Source: Planctomycetota bacterium (GTDB lineage Bacteria > Planctomycetota > UBA1135 > UBA2386). Taken from it: DNA of 64,000 nt. Made by a program: the position numbers and the translations under genes. Shown here piece by piece: positions 34,597 to 43,989 of the stretch. The stretch's first letter is position 1, and every line of letters starts with the position of its first letter. Under the pieces are notes generated by a model, which made no database searches, had not been told where the DNA came from, and was given only the letters and a program-made list of their open reading frames with translations. The DNA is taken from contig JAEUHP010000171.1 of the NCBI GenBank assembly GCA_016795295.1, positions 1 through 64,000 of the forward strand. Direction: 5' to 3'.

Positions 34597-35237
34597 GAGG
34601 GATCAGCTCCAACGGATTCAACCAGATCGGGGGTTGGGGGTTGGGGCGAAACACCCAAAGGCAAATCGCCAGCCACCATCCTGAACAAACGTTCTCGCAC
34701 CTCCGGATCAGACAAGATTCTGAGCATTCCACGCCGCACCGATGCCGCCGCGACCCCACCGAGGCCCAACTGCCGCTGCGCATCCGCCAGTGTCCCGCCG
34801 CCCCAGTCCATGACCAGGAACATGCCCGCGCCATCCTGATCCAGACCGATCGCTGCCAACGCCAAGGGCAGCCGCGCCTCGATCTCCGCACTCTCGACTT
34901 CGTCACCCTGCACCCGACCACCCCCGCTCAGCCGCTCCGCCTCCTCGAGGTCCGCCAGATCCCCGGCGGCCTGGACCAGTGCCCGCCTCTCCCGCCGACG
35001 GCTGTCCAGCACCTCGTGCCACGCCACCTTCTTGGCGTAGGCCCACCGAGCAGCCGGCCCAGACAGCGCATCGGCCAGGAACACGCGGCACAGTCTTGCC
35101 ATGACGGCGCCCGCCAAGTCGTCGAGATCGTCGCCTCGACCGCCCCCTAGCGTGCGCATGGTCCGCGACACCGCTCGGAACAGGGAGGCCCACTCCTCGT
35201 GAGTCGGGCCCTGGTCTGCGTGTGCACCTACTTCCAT
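34593..35237 (-). CDS. ECF-like RNA polymerase sigma factor (divergent)
   Basis: 214 residues. Residues ~38-90 fit sigma-70 region 2: DDLDDLAGAVMARLCRVFL, then ARWAYAKKVAWHEVLDSRRRERR, as in region 2.3-2.4 of extracytoplasmic-function factors. Residues ~135-195 could be region 4 (ADAQRQLGLGGVAAASVRRGMLRIL). GGAG 8 nt upstream supports the start at 35237; a longer reading from 35285 lacks such a site. It heads a three-gene set with an anchored protein and a small secreted protein. The match is weak and it might be a related DNA-binding protein. Confidence 0.55.
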   Translation of the reverse strand: MEVGAHADQGPTHEEWASLFRAVSRTMRTLGGGRGDDLDDLAGAVMARLCRVFLADALSGPAARWAYAKKVAWHEVLDSRRRERRALVQAAGDLADLEEAERLSGGGRVQGDEVESAEIEARLPLALAAIGLDQDGAGMFLVMDWGGGTLADAQRQLGLGGVAAASVRRGMLRILSDPEVRERLFRMVAGDLPLGVSPQPPTPDLVESVGADPS

Positions 35238-35474
35238 GGCATTCGCTCCAAGATGCAGCTCGTCCAGAACTACACGCCAGCACATTGTGCGGGCTCCTGA
35301 TCGTAATGCCAGTCGAACGCAGAGCAACCCCCTGCGGCACCACGTCAATGCGTCGCCCGAAGTGCTCCGGCACGTGACAGTGGCAGCGTCCGCGCCACAT
35401 GCAGCCCACCGCTCGACACTGGGCAACCGACCCACCACCGGGTACGCCAGACACCCGCACCCCGCCGACCCCGC

Positions 35475-36278
35475 ATGCTCGACCCCCTCACCATCCCCCC
35501 CCTCCTGGCCACCGACCCCTCCCCGTGGCTCCAGGTGTTCGGCCGCACTCACCCACTGCTCCTGCACACCCCCATCGGCCTCCTGCCCGGCGTCGCCATG
35601 CTCGAATTCGGCGCCGCCCTGCTGCGCCGCCCCAGCCCGCGCGGCGCCGTGCTGGCCCTCGCCTGGTGCAGCGCCCTGTCCGCCGCCGCCGCGGCCGCGG
35701 CCGGCCTCGTGCTGGCCGGCGAAGGGGGCTACGCAGACGAACTGCTCGGCTGGCACAAGATCACCGGCCTTTCGTTCGCCGGCACCTGCCTGCTCGCCGC
35801 TCTCCTGGCTGCGCGCAGCGGCCGCGGGCCGTTCCGCCTGGCGCTGGTCGTGGCCCTGCTCGCCATGGTGCCTGCAGGACACCTCGGGGCTGGCATCACC
35901 CACGGCGAAGGCTTCCTGCTGGCGCCGCTGCAGACGAAGGCCAAGCCAGTGCCGCCTGCAGGAGCCGGGACGACGCCGGCGAGTGTGTTCGCGCGCGAAG
36001 TGCTGCCGATCCTCGAGCGCTCGTGCACCAAGTGCCACAATCCCGAGAAGCACAAGGGCGACCTCGACCTCACCACGGCAGCGGGGGTGCAGAAGGGCGG
36101 CGAGAACGGCGCCGTGCTGGTGGCCGGGGACGCGCCGGGCAGCAAGCTGCTGCGCGTCTGCCGGCTGCCCGAGGACGACGACGAAGTGATGCCGCCGAAG
36201 GGCAAGTCGCCGCGGCCGAGCGCGCAGGAACTCGAAGTGCTGGAACGCTGGATCGCCGCCGGGGCGAAGTTCGACTGA
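35475..36278 (+). CDS. DUF2231 membrane protein with planctomycete cytochrome c (PSCyt1) tail
   Basis: 267 residues. Four hydrophobic segments between about residues 30 and 135 match DUF2231 (FGRTHPLLLHTPIGLLPGV, LGWHKITGLSFAGTC, LALVVALLAMVPAGHLGAGITHG). After a short linker, a PSCyt1 domain begins at about 170 with VFAREVLPILERSCTKCH; C184-x-x-C187-H188 should bind haem c covalently. VMPPKGK near the end could give the axial Met. It is probably an inner-membrane redox protein with a periplasmic haem. It lies divergent to the sigma-like triad. Confidence 0.85.
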   Translation: MLDPLTIPPLLATDPSPWLQVFGRTHPLLLHTPIGLLPGVAMLEFGAALLRRPSPRGAVLALAWCSALSAAAAAAAGLVLAGEGGYADELLGWHKITGLSFAGTCLLAALLAARSGRGPFRLALVVALLAMVPAGHLGAGITHGEGFLLAPLQTKAKPVPPAGAGTTPASVFAREVLPILERSCTKCHNPEKHKGDLDLTTAAGVQKGGENGAVLVAGDAPGSKLLRVCRLPEDDDEVMPPKGKSPRPSAQELEVLERWIAAGAKFD

Positions 36279-36326
36279 AGGCGGCAGGAAAACGAGGGGT
36301 CAGTTACCCCCCGTGGGCGGCGCACT

Positions 36327-38528
36327 ATGCGCAATGGCATGCACCGCCCCACGCCGAACGCCGCCTTGCCGAGGGCCGCGGCCGCTCTGTCGGCTCTGCT
36401 GATCGCGACTGAGAACCCGGCCAGCGCGCAAACACCCCGCTGGCTTTGCGAGCCCAACTTGGTCACCACCGCCGACCTGCACCTGGTCCACGACTCGGTG
36501 CGTGGGGAACCCCTCCTGTTCGAGTGCGATGTGCTCGGCGCTGCGCCGCGCCTGTGGGGCTTCCGCCAGGGTGGATGGGCGCTGCGCCGCACCCCCAACC
36601 TGCCCCCGCCGCGCAAAGGCCACGCCTTCGGCTTCGACCCGGTGCGCGGCGTAGCCCTCTTGTTCGGCGGGGCCAGCCAGTACTACGCACTGAGGACAAC
36701 GGTCCTAGACGACACCTGGCAATACGACGGAGTCGATTGGCGCCAGCTCCAACCGAACACCCGCCCCGCCTTCCAAACCGGCGGCTGGCTGGTCCACGAC
36801 CCCGCCAACGGATCCATGTTGCTGTGCGGCGGCACGGCCTGGTTTGGTGGATTGCGGGACTACTGGTTCGACGGCACGGACTGGCAGGTGGCGCCGCCGT
36901 CCCCCTTCCTGGGGCACCTCAGCTCGGTGGCGAGCGATCCACTCCGCCAGCGCATCGTCGTGCTGCTGGACCGGACCACTCCGAGCCGGGTCTTCGAGTT
37001 CGACGGCACGGCCTGGACGACGGCCGGCCCGGGACCCCAGCCCCACGCGGCAGGCCGCGCGATCCACTTCGACCACACCCTGGGTTCGATCGTGGCACAG
37101 GGAGACTCGGGCACCACCCCGCCGTACAGCATTCGCCAGCAGTGGCTCGGCGGCAGCTGGAGCAACCTGCCTGCGAACGGCGCAGTGCCACGCAGCAACC
37201 AGCGCGTCCTGCACGATCCGGCCACCGACACCTTGTTGCACATCGGCGGCTTCGACAATTCCTTCAACCCCCATCGGGCGACGCAATTCCTACAGGCGGG
37301 GCGTTGGACCACCCTCGAGCACTCGGCTGGCTGGCAGACGTTCGAGAACATCTGCTACGACCCGCGCCGCGATCTGTTCGTGGCGTTCGATGCTCAAGCG
37401 CGCGAAGGCACGGCGTGGCACCGCCGCGCGTTCGTGCGGCACGATCCGCCGCCGCAAGGCACCGCGCTCCTGGGACTCGCATTCGACGTCCTGCGCTCAC
37501 GCATGGTCGCGGTCGGCGAAGCCGGAGCGGGCAACCCACGGGTCTGGGAACACGACGGCCAGCAATGGCTGCCGGGCACGCCCATGCCGGCGGCCGCAGT
37601 CGGCTACTTGGTCTGGCACGATCGCCTGCAGCGCGTGGTGTCCCTCGGTGCCACCCATCTCCACAGCTACGACGGCGTCAGCTGGACCGCGCAGGGATCC
37701 GCCGTGCCGCTGCAAGGCGCAACCCTGGCCTACGATCCCGCACGCGACCGCATCGTGTTGACGGTGGTGCGCAGCCAACTGCCCTGGCTCATGGCCGAGT
37801 GGGACGGCATCGCCTGGCAGACGGTCCAACCAACCCAATCACCGCCCTACCGGTCCTCCTTCGAGCGGCAGAACGTCCCTGCCTACGACGCCTCGCGCAA
37901 CCGGCTGGTCGTGTTCGGCGGTCGCGACCGCGCCCCCCCCAACACCCCGCTCCAGAACTACATCTTTCGGGACGACCTGTGGGAGTGGGATGGCACCGGC
38001 TGGAGCCAGCGCATCCTGCCCAATGCCCCGCAAGGCCGCGAAGGCGCCGCTTGCGTGTTCGACCCGATCGCGGGCGAACTGCTGGTGCTCGGCGGCAAAC
38101 GCGAGGAATACAACGGTGCCGGCCGCATGTTCGGCGAAGTGTGGCGCATCACCAGCAACCAGCCCGGCGCCGTGCAGGTGCTGGGGCCCGGTTGCGGTGG
38201 CATCCCAGGCATCCACCTGTCGGTGGACGCTCCGTTTCCAGGCAATCCGCGCTTCGGCATCGGCGCACTTGGCGCACCGCCGCGAGCCCCGTGCCTGTTC
38301 CTGTTCGCCTTTGCCAATGCCTCGACCGTGGTGTGGCCCGGATGCACGAGCTTCGTGCCCCAGCCCGAGGCGATCGCCCCGGTCTCGAGCAATGACGCCG
38401 GCTACGCGCAGGCGCGCACCAGCATCCCACCAGCGGCCCTCGGCCTGCAATGGTCGACGCAAGTGGTGACCCTGCGCGGTGGCGCAATCGAACTCAGCGA
38501 GAGCGTGCGCACTCGAGCGGGGCTCTGA
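36327..38528 (+). CDS. Secreted Kelch-like beta-propeller protein
   Basis: 733 residues with a signal peptide (to about SAQ). Repeating blades read like Kelch/galactose-oxidase units: GHAFGFDPVRGVALLFGGAS, ...DDTWQYDGVDW, WLVHDPANGSMLLCGGTAW, RVFEFDGTAWT, RNRLVVFGGRDR and LWEWDGTGWS, with about seven to ten visible. Residues ~615-733 form a separate C-terminal module beginning VQVLGPGCGGIPG, similar in placement to the end of the PPC protein at 893-2593. Probably an extracellular binding protein. Two in-frame ATGs (36327, 36339) are possible starts. Confidence 0.8.
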   Translation: MRNGMHRPTPNAALPRAAAALSALLIATENPASAQTPRWLCEPNLVTTADLHLVHDSVRGEPLLFECDVLGAAPRLWGFRQGGWALRRTPNLPPPRKGHAFGFDPVRGVALLFGGASQYYALRTTVLDDTWQYDGVDWRQLQPNTRPAFQTGGWLVHDPANGSMLLCGGTAWFGGLRDYWFDGTDWQVAPPSPFLGHLSSVASDPLRQRIVVLLDRTTPSRVFEFDGTAWTTAGPGPQPHAAGRAIHFDHTLGSIVAQGDSGTTPPYSIRQQWLGGSWSNLPANGAVPRSNQRVLHDPATDTLLHIGGFDNSFNPHRATQFLQAGRWTTLEHSAGWQTFENICYDPRRDLFVAFDAQAREGTAWHRRAFVRHDPPPQGTALLGLAFDVLRSRMVAVGEAGAGNPRVWEHDGQQWLPGTPMPAAAVGYLVWHDRLQRVVSLGATHLHSYDGVSWTAQGSAVPLQGATLAYDPARDRIVLTVVRSQLPWLMAEWDGIAWQTVQPTQSPPYRSSFERQNVPAYDASRNRLVVFGGRDRAPPNTPLQNYIFRDDLWEWDGTGWSQRILPNAPQGREGAACVFDPIAGELLVLGGKREEYNGAGRMFGEVWRITSNQPGAVQVLGPGCGGIPGIHLSVDAPFPGNPRFGIGALGAPPRAPCLFLFAFANASTVVWPGCTSFVPQPEAIAPVSSNDAGYAQARTSIPPAALGLQWSTQVVTLRGGAIELSESVRTRAGL

Positions 38529-38587
38529 CTGCACCGCGCCCCCCCGCTGCGCCATGCCAGCCCAGGATCCGATCCAGCCTGTCGCGA

Positions 38588-39475
38588 TCAGATCAGATCC
38601 GCGAACTTGTGCTTGCTGCTGGTGAACATGCTGTAGCCGACCACCAGGAACGCTGCCGCCCAAGCCGCCGCAACCCCCAGATGCGACCAGAAGTCGCCGA
38701 GCTGCGGATCCACCCCACCGAGCGCCAGGCGGTGCGCCATGATCAGCGGATACGCAGGATTGCCCGTCTCCAGCAGCGTGAAGGCGAAGCTGGGCAGCTT
38801 GCCGGCCACGACCTTGTCGAGCAGCAGCTCAGGCCGCCAGAACACCGGCGACAGGAACTGCCAGGTCATCGCCACGATCCGCCAGAGCTGCGTCGTGTCG
38901 CGCACGAACACGTTCAGGTTGGCCAGGAACAGCCCGAACCCGACCGTGAACACGAACTGGACCGCCAGCACCAGCGGCAGCGCCAGCAGCAGCCAGCCCG
39001 GCTGCAGCACCCCAAGGGCCCACCCGCACACGAGGCACACCACGGCGCCGACCAGGTAGGTCACCAGGGACACCGACGCGATGTGGATCGGCAGCACCTC
39101 GGACGGAAAGGCCACCTTCTTCACCAGGTTGCCGTTGTCGACCACCACCGCACAGCTCTGGGTGGTCGCCTCGATCAGGGCGTGGAAGACGATCACGCCG
39201 GAGAACAGGTAGAGCGCGTAGCTGGGATCGGGTCCGGCACCGAACACGAGCCCGAAGACGAAGAAGTAGATCGCGAACAGGAACAGCGGCTGCAGCAGCA
39301 ACCAGTACACGCCCAGGAACGACCCGTGCACACGACCGAGCAGGTCGCGGCGCAGGAAGTTGTAGACCATGTAGCGGTTGTGCCAGACCAGGGCTGGATA
39401 CCCGGCGAGCGGCAACAGGTGGCGCAGCACCCCGCGCGGTTCGGTGGCGGTGTCGTAGTGGCGGGCGAAGGTCAT
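38588..39475 (-). CDS. ABC-2-type polysaccharide export permease
   Basis: 295 residues with about six membrane segments. It carries the RfbA/TagG-type features: LLRRDLLGRVHGSFLGVYWLLLQPLF near the N terminus (the amphipathic helix and first membrane segment), VVDNGNLVKKVAFPSEVLP (intracellular coupling loop) and FWRPE near the fifth segment. It should export undecaprenyl-linked glycans with an ATPase, but no ATPase gene is adjacent here. TAGTCT lies 10 nt upstream of the ATG. In this context it belongs with the CysQ-like and GT-C genes. Confidence 0.85.
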   Translation of the reverse strand: MTFARHYDTATEPRGVLRHLLPLAGYPALVWHNRYMVYNFLRRDLLGRVHGSFLGVYWLLLQPLFLFAIYFFVFGLVFGAGPDPSYALYLFSGVIVFHALIEATTQSCAVVVDNGNLVKKVAFPSEVLPIHIASVSLVTYLVGAVVCLVCGWALGVLQPGWLLLALPLVLAVQFVFTVGFGLFLANLNVFVRDTTQLWRIVAMTWQFLSPVFWRPELLLDKVVAGKLPSFAFTLLETGNPAYPLIMAHRLALGGVDPQLGDFWSHLGVAAAWAAAFLVVGYSMFTSSKHKFADLI

Positions 39476-39485
39476 CGGCGGGTGG

Positions 39486-39491
39486 AGACTA
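39486..39491 (-). promoter_or_regulatory. TAGTCT -10-like element of the ABC permease gene
   Basis: On the minus strand TAGTCT ends 10 nt before the ATG at 39475. The same octamer GTAGTCTC also appears on the minus strand at about 8917-8924 (90 nt before ogt) and about 26063-26070 (210 nt before the gingipain-like gene), so it may be a shared promoter core. Confidence 0.35.
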
Positions 39492-39605
39492 CGCGCAGCG
39501 CCGACCGGCACCAACGCAGTGTTCGTTCATCGACCCGGCCCCGCGCCGACTGGAGCACCGGCGCAGAGGCGGCCAAAGCCCCATCGCAGCGTCGCTTGCG
39601 CCCCG

Positions 39606-40418
39606 TCAGGCGCGCGCCGCCGCCACCGCCGCGAGCAGCCGTTCGCGCAGCTCGGGACGGCACACCACGAACTGGTCGTTGCGCGGGTTGGGCTGGTTGT
39701 AGCGCTGCGCGCTGCCGTCGAGCCGGCACACGGCGAAGCCCGCGCTGCGCGCCACCACTTCGGGAGCGCAGGTGTCCCACTCCTTCAGGCCGCGGTCGTG
39801 CACGTAGACGTCGGACCGCCCGAACAGCAGCATCGCCACCTTGAAACCGACGCTGCCACAGGGCACCAGTTCGGCGTCGCCGAGTGCTGCGGCGAGCCGG
39901 CGCACCCAATCGGGCGTGTGGCTGCGGCTGCAGACGATGCGCAGACGCTGCCCGGGACTGGGCGGCGGCGCGAGCCGTTCGGGCCAATCGCCGCCAGCAC
40001 CATGCACCGCGGTCGCCCCCAGGCCGGCAGCGGCGACCAGCACCCGACCGATCGCCGGCAGAGCCACGGCGCCGAGCAGCGGCACGCCGTCCCGCGCGTA
40101 ACCCACGTGCACGGCGAAGTCGTGGCGCTGCGCCGAGTACTCCTTGGTGCCGTCGAGGGGATCGACGATCCAAACGCCGGCACGGTCGAGGCGCTGCCGG
40201 TCGTCCGCGGTCTCTTCCGACAGAATGCCATCGTGTGGGTAGCGACCGCGCAGGGCCCCCTGCAGGTAACCATCCGCAGCCTGATCGCCGACGTCGCCCA
40301 GCAGGTCCGGCGCGGACCAGCGGCCACTGCTGCGCAGCGCGAGCAAGCGGCGGCCGACGATCTCGGCGATCTCGGCGGCGAACGCGAGACGGGGCGCGAG
40401 GTCCAAGGCGGTGGTCAT
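39606..40418 (-). CDS. Inositol-monophosphatase-family phosphatase, CysQ-like
   Basis: 270 residues. Metal-binding motifs are intact: ILSEE (E68/E69), WIVDPLDGTKEY (D86, D89) and EWDTCAPEVVARSAG near residue 220. The GTKEY and EWDTCAPE wording is closer to 3'(2'),5'-bisphosphate nucleotidases (CysQ) than to classical inositol monophosphatases. It would remove phosphate from PAP/PAPS, linked to sulfate assimilation or sulfated polysaccharide metabolism. Sugar-phosphate activity is an alternative. It starts 55 bp from the end of the GT-C-like gene on the same strand. Confidence 0.82.
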   Translation of the reverse strand: MTTALDLAPRLAFAAEIAEIVGRRLLALRSSGRWSAPDLLGDVGDQAADGYLQGALRGRYPHDGILSEETADDRQRLDRAGVWIVDPLDGTKEYSAQRHDFAVHVGYARDGVPLLGAVALPAIGRVLVAAAGLGATAVHGAGGDWPERLAPPPSPGQRLRIVCSRSHTPDWVRRLAAALGDAELVPCGSVGFKVAMLLFGRSDVYVHDRGLKEWDTCAPEVVARSAGFAVCRLDGSAQRYNQPNPRNDQFVVCRPELRERLLAAVAAARA

Positions 40419-40473
40419 GCCCCGTAGCTACCCGATGGGCGCGCTGCAGGCCAGCGCCGCCCATCTTCGCCAC

Positions 40474-42504
40474 TCAAGGGAACTTGTAATCGACCAGCTG
40501 CGCCTGCGGCACGGCCTCGGGACCGGCTCCCTGCACGCGCAGTTGCACGAACCGACCCCGCGCCCGCCGCAGGTCCAGAGCGCGCCAGCCGTTGTCGGCG
40601 GCCGTGAACACGAGCGGGACCTCGGCGCCGTGCAGTTCGGCGCGCGCGCCTTCGGGCAGATCGAGCTTCAGGCGCACCACATCGCCGCCAAAAGCTGGGA
40701 TCCCGGCCAACAAGCGATCGCGGTCGCCGGTGAGCACCCGCCGCCGCGCCGGATCGTTGGGGAACAACACGCCGAAGCCCGGGGACGCGAGCGACAGCGG
40801 GTCGGGGGCCGCGGTGCGCGCCGGCCGCACCAACTGGAACCAGCGCCGTTCCGACCAGCCGAGATCCCAATCGGGGTACGGCAGCCAGACCACTTCGTGG
40901 TTCGGCCCCGCATCGCCCGGCCGCGCCGGCAACGCCCCGTACTGGCTCGGCTGCCCTGGCAGGCCAGCACCGGCCAAGTAGGCGATCTGCAGCTCGTCGA
41001 TGCAGGCCTGCGGCAGGCCGAACGGATCGGTGGTGAACCGCCGCTGGTACTCGAGGGAGTTCATCAGCGGATCGAGGCTGATGGTGGTGCCACCGCGAAA
41101 GTAGGCCACGACTCCCGGGTCCCAGATCGCAACCCGGCAGTCGGCGGGCAGGTTGCGCCGCAACCACAGCCCCATCTCCAGCAACTGCGCGCGCTGCGGC
41201 GGCGCCACCAGCAGGTCCTGGCGCAAACCGCGCGCGAGCGACGGCGGCAACGGCCATTGCCAGGCCGCGAAGCCGGCCAAGAGCGCCGTGGCACCGCACC
41301 ACCAGAACCGCGCGCGCGCGGCGGCCAGGGCACTGAGGCCCAGCCCCGCCGCGAGCGGCAGCAGCACGAACTCGGCGACCGCGTACCAGTTCGCGTAGCC
41401 CAGGTACTTCTCGAGGCACAGCACGTTGCTGGTCGAAGCCACGGCGGCGAGGGCCAGGGCCGCCAGCAGCGGCAGCCCACCGGCGCGCGGCTCGCGGCGG
41501 GCAAACGGCAGGATGCGCAGCAGCCCACCACAGGCGGCCACCACCAACAAGGGGCCACCCGCCGCTCCGAACCCGGTGCCGAGCAGGAACTGCGCATACC
41601 CTGGAGTCGCGGCGAGGGCGTGCCGCAGGTGGCCGAGCCCGAGCCACGGCAGCTGCAGGACCAGTTCGACATGGCCGCGCATCACCAGCATCTTCCAACT
41701 GCCACTGGTCGGCAACATGGCGCCAAAGTGCCAGAGAGCGAAGGCGTACCAGGGCAGCGCGACGCCGAGCGCCACCCCCGCAGCGACTGCGGCGGTGGCC
41801 AACCGCACCCGCCCACTGCGGCCGGGCAACCAGAGGCACAGCGGCACCACCACCCCGACCGCCAGCACGGCGTTGACGCGCGTCAGCACCGCGAGGCCGA
41901 GCCAGAGGCCGAGCCGCAGGCCGTGGCCGCGCCGTTCGGGCTGCGCCACCGCGCGCTGCAGGGCGCCGAGCGCAGCGACCCAGCACAGCGCGTAGAGAGC
42001 GTTCTCCTTGAGTCCCCAGCACCACACCCAGAGGGCCGGGTTGGCGAGCCAGGCGAGACCCGCCAGCGCCGCCGGCCATGGTCCGGCCATGGCACGCACC
42101 AGCCGCCACAAGCCGTAGCCGGTCGCCACGTGCAGCACCGCACACACCGCCAACACCGTGTAGAGCAGGCTGCCGGGATCCCGCGCGAACGGTTCGATTG
42201 CGACCACCACCAACTGCCAGAGCGGTTGGAAGCCGTAGGTCGACGACAAGCCGTCGAAGCTGAACTCGCCAGTGGCCCAGAACCGCTGGGCGATGTGCAG
42301 GTAGAAGAAACTGTCGTCGGGAATCAGCGCCACCAGATCGGTGAGCGGCAGCCGCCACTGCAGCAGCAGTTCGATGCCCAACACCGCCAACAGCACCACC
42401 ACGACGGCGCGGCGCTCGACCGCGCCGCGGAGCGCCGCGCCGAGGGGATGGAGCTCGGGGGCGGGACGGTCGGCAGCGGCTGGGTCGGGTGGCACGTGGA
42501 TCAC
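40474..42504 (-). CDS. GT-C-type membrane glycosyltransferase-like protein
   Basis: 676 residues from a GTG start. About ten to twelve hydrophobic segments are followed by a soluble C-terminal domain from about residue 440. The first external loop has IPDDSFFYLHIAQRFWATGEFSFDG, matching the acidic (DD/DE) catalytic loop of GT-C enzymes that use polyprenyl-phosphate sugars, with STYGFQPLWQL after it. It is probably an inner-membrane transferase with the active site outside. Gene order (permease, phosphatase, GT-C on the same strand) supports an envelope-glycan role. Weak or no Shine-Dalgarno. Confidence 0.75.
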   Translation of the reverse strand: MIHVPPDPAAADRPAPELHPLGAALRGAVERRAVVVVLLAVLGIELLLQWRLPLTDLVALIPDDSFFYLHIAQRFWATGEFSFDGLSSTYGFQPLWQLVVVAIEPFARDPGSLLYTVLAVCAVLHVATGYGLWRLVRAMAGPWPAALAGLAWLANPALWVWCWGLKENALYALCWVAALGALQRAVAQPERRGHGLRLGLWLGLAVLTRVNAVLAVGVVVPLCLWLPGRSGRVRLATAAVAAGVALGVALPWYAFALWHFGAMLPTSGSWKMLVMRGHVELVLQLPWLGLGHLRHALAATPGYAQFLLGTGFGAAGGPLLVVAACGGLLRILPFARREPRAGGLPLLAALALAAVASTSNVLCLEKYLGYANWYAVAEFVLLPLAAGLGLSALAAARARFWWCGATALLAGFAAWQWPLPPSLARGLRQDLLVAPPQRAQLLEMGLWLRRNLPADCRVAIWDPGVVAYFRGGTTISLDPLMNSLEYQRRFTTDPFGLPQACIDELQIAYLAGAGLPGQPSQYGALPARPGDAGPNHEVVWLPYPDWDLGWSERRWFQLVRPARTAAPDPLSLASPGFGVLFPNDPARRRVLTGDRDRLLAGIPAFGGDVVRLKLDLPEGARAELHGAEVPLVFTAADNGWRALDLRRARGRFVQLRVQGAGPEAVPQAQLVDYKFP

Positions 42505-42717
42505 GGGGGCAGGAGCAAGGGCCCCTGCCGGGCCGCAGCAGACCGGCCACCCCGGCGCGGGTCAACCCATCACACCCTGGCCACCGCGCCACGCCGCGGC
42601 GCCCGGCCCTGCGCCTGGGTGGCCGCCGCCAGAGATCGTGGAATACGGCGCGCGGTTGGTCGTCGCACGGAGTTCCGGTATCGTCGCTGGTGGCCGGACC
42701 GGCCACCGCCCACGCGC

Positions 42718-43980
42718 ATGACCAGAACCTCGCTGCTCCTGCCGGCCTTGCTACTGGCCGCTTGCACCACCCGCACGCTGCTCGAAGAGAGCCGCAACTA
42801 CAGCCGGCTCGGCGAGCACGCGCGGGCGTTCCAGGTGCTCGACGAATACCGCGACGACCGGCTGCGGGCGGGTGCCGAGATCGACCCGGAGTTCGAACGC
42901 GAGTACGCGGCCGCCCGCCAGCGCTTCCTGGTCGACCGCGGTCGCTCGCGGATCTTCGAAGACCGCGAAGACGAGGCGTTCGTCGACCTGGCCTCGGTGC
43001 TGGCGCTCGATCCCGACCATGCGGAGGCCAAGACCCTGCGCGACCGGGCGATCGCGAAGAAGGCGGCCCGCGCGACCAACCGCGGCAACGAGTTCCTGAA
43101 CAAGAACGATCTGCAGCAGGCCCTGGTGCACTTCGTCGACGCCGAGACCTGGATCCCCGGCTACCAGCCCGCCGTGGAAGGCGCCCAGAAAGTCCGCGAG
43201 GCCGTGGGCCGTTCGGAGGTCCGCGCCCAACAGCAGTTCCTCGAAGCGCTGCGCAAGTTGCCCGAGTTCCGCTTCTACGAAGCTCGCTGGCACGCCAGCA
43301 ACGCCACCCGCAACGACCCCTCGCGCGAGGACGCGAACGGCCTGCGGGTGAAGGCCGACCGCGAGCTGGCGCAACACGCCTTCGCGCGCGGCCAACAGGC
43401 CCAGCAGAAGGACCGCTTCGGCGCTGCGTTGGTGGACTACCGGCAGGCCAAGCGCCTCAACCCGGACCTGCCGGGCGTCGACGCGGCGATCGCCGAGATG
43501 CAGACCGAAATCGATGCGAACGCCAAGGCGGACAAGGCGTCGCTGCGCATTCGCCAGGGGCGTTTCGCGGAGGGCCGCGCCTTGCTGGCCGAAGCGTTCG
43601 CGGTGGCGAAGTACTCGCGCCCCCTGCTCAGCGAGCTGATGCTGGAGGCCGACCGCCTCGAACGCGAGCGCCAATACACGGCCTGCCGCGACCTCGAGAT
43701 CCTCGGCAAGAAGGCCGAGGCCCTGGCCGCGTTCGAAGCCCTGCAGACGCGCTGGCCGACCGGCGTGAGCGACGAAAAAGCGCGCATCGAAGCCCTGCGG
43801 ATCGACGTCGAGGGCGCGCGCAGCGAGTACGCCGCCGGGGAAGCAGCCGAAGCCGCAGAGAAGTGGCAGGAGGCGCTGGACCACTACCGTCAGGCCGAGC
43901 GCTTCTACCCCGGGTACCAGCACGCCAAGGCGCGCATGCAGGCGCTGCGCGAACGGCTGGCCGGCGCCGCCGGCAGCTGA
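42718..43980 (+). CDS. TPR-repeat lipoprotein
   Basis: 420 residues. The signal peptide ends in a lipobox (LLLAAC, Cys near residue 16). The rest is almost wholly helical, with TPR-like units such as RAFQVLDEYRDDRL, FVDLASVLALDPDHAEAKTLRD, ALVHFVDAETWIPGY, ALVDYRQAKRLNPDLPG, ALAAFEALQTRWP and ALDHYRQAERFYPGYQHA. It is likely a periplasm-facing scaffold anchored by lipid. Its stop is 9 bp before the sensor kinase start, so the two are probably co-transcribed and the lipoprotein may feed signals to it. TATCGT at 42679-42684 is a possible -10, 33 nt upstream. Confidence 0.82.
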   Translation: MTRTSLLLPALLLAACTTRTLLEESRNYSRLGEHARAFQVLDEYRDDRLRAGAEIDPEFEREYAAARQRFLVDRGRSRIFEDREDEAFVDLASVLALDPDHAEAKTLRDRAIAKKAARATNRGNEFLNKNDLQQALVHFVDAETWIPGYQPAVEGAQKVREAVGRSEVRAQQQFLEALRKLPEFRFYEARWHASNATRNDPSREDANGLRVKADRELAQHAFARGQQAQQKDRFGAALVDYRQAKRLNPDLPGVDAAIAEMQTEIDANAKADKASLRIRQGRFAEGRALLAEAFAVAKYSRPLLSELMLEADRLERERQYTACRDLEILGKKAEALAAFEALQTRWPTGVSDEKARIEALRIDVEGARSEYAAGEAAEAAEKWQEALDHYRQAERFYPGYQHAKARMQALRERLAGAAGS

Positions 43981-43989
43981 GCGCAGGCG

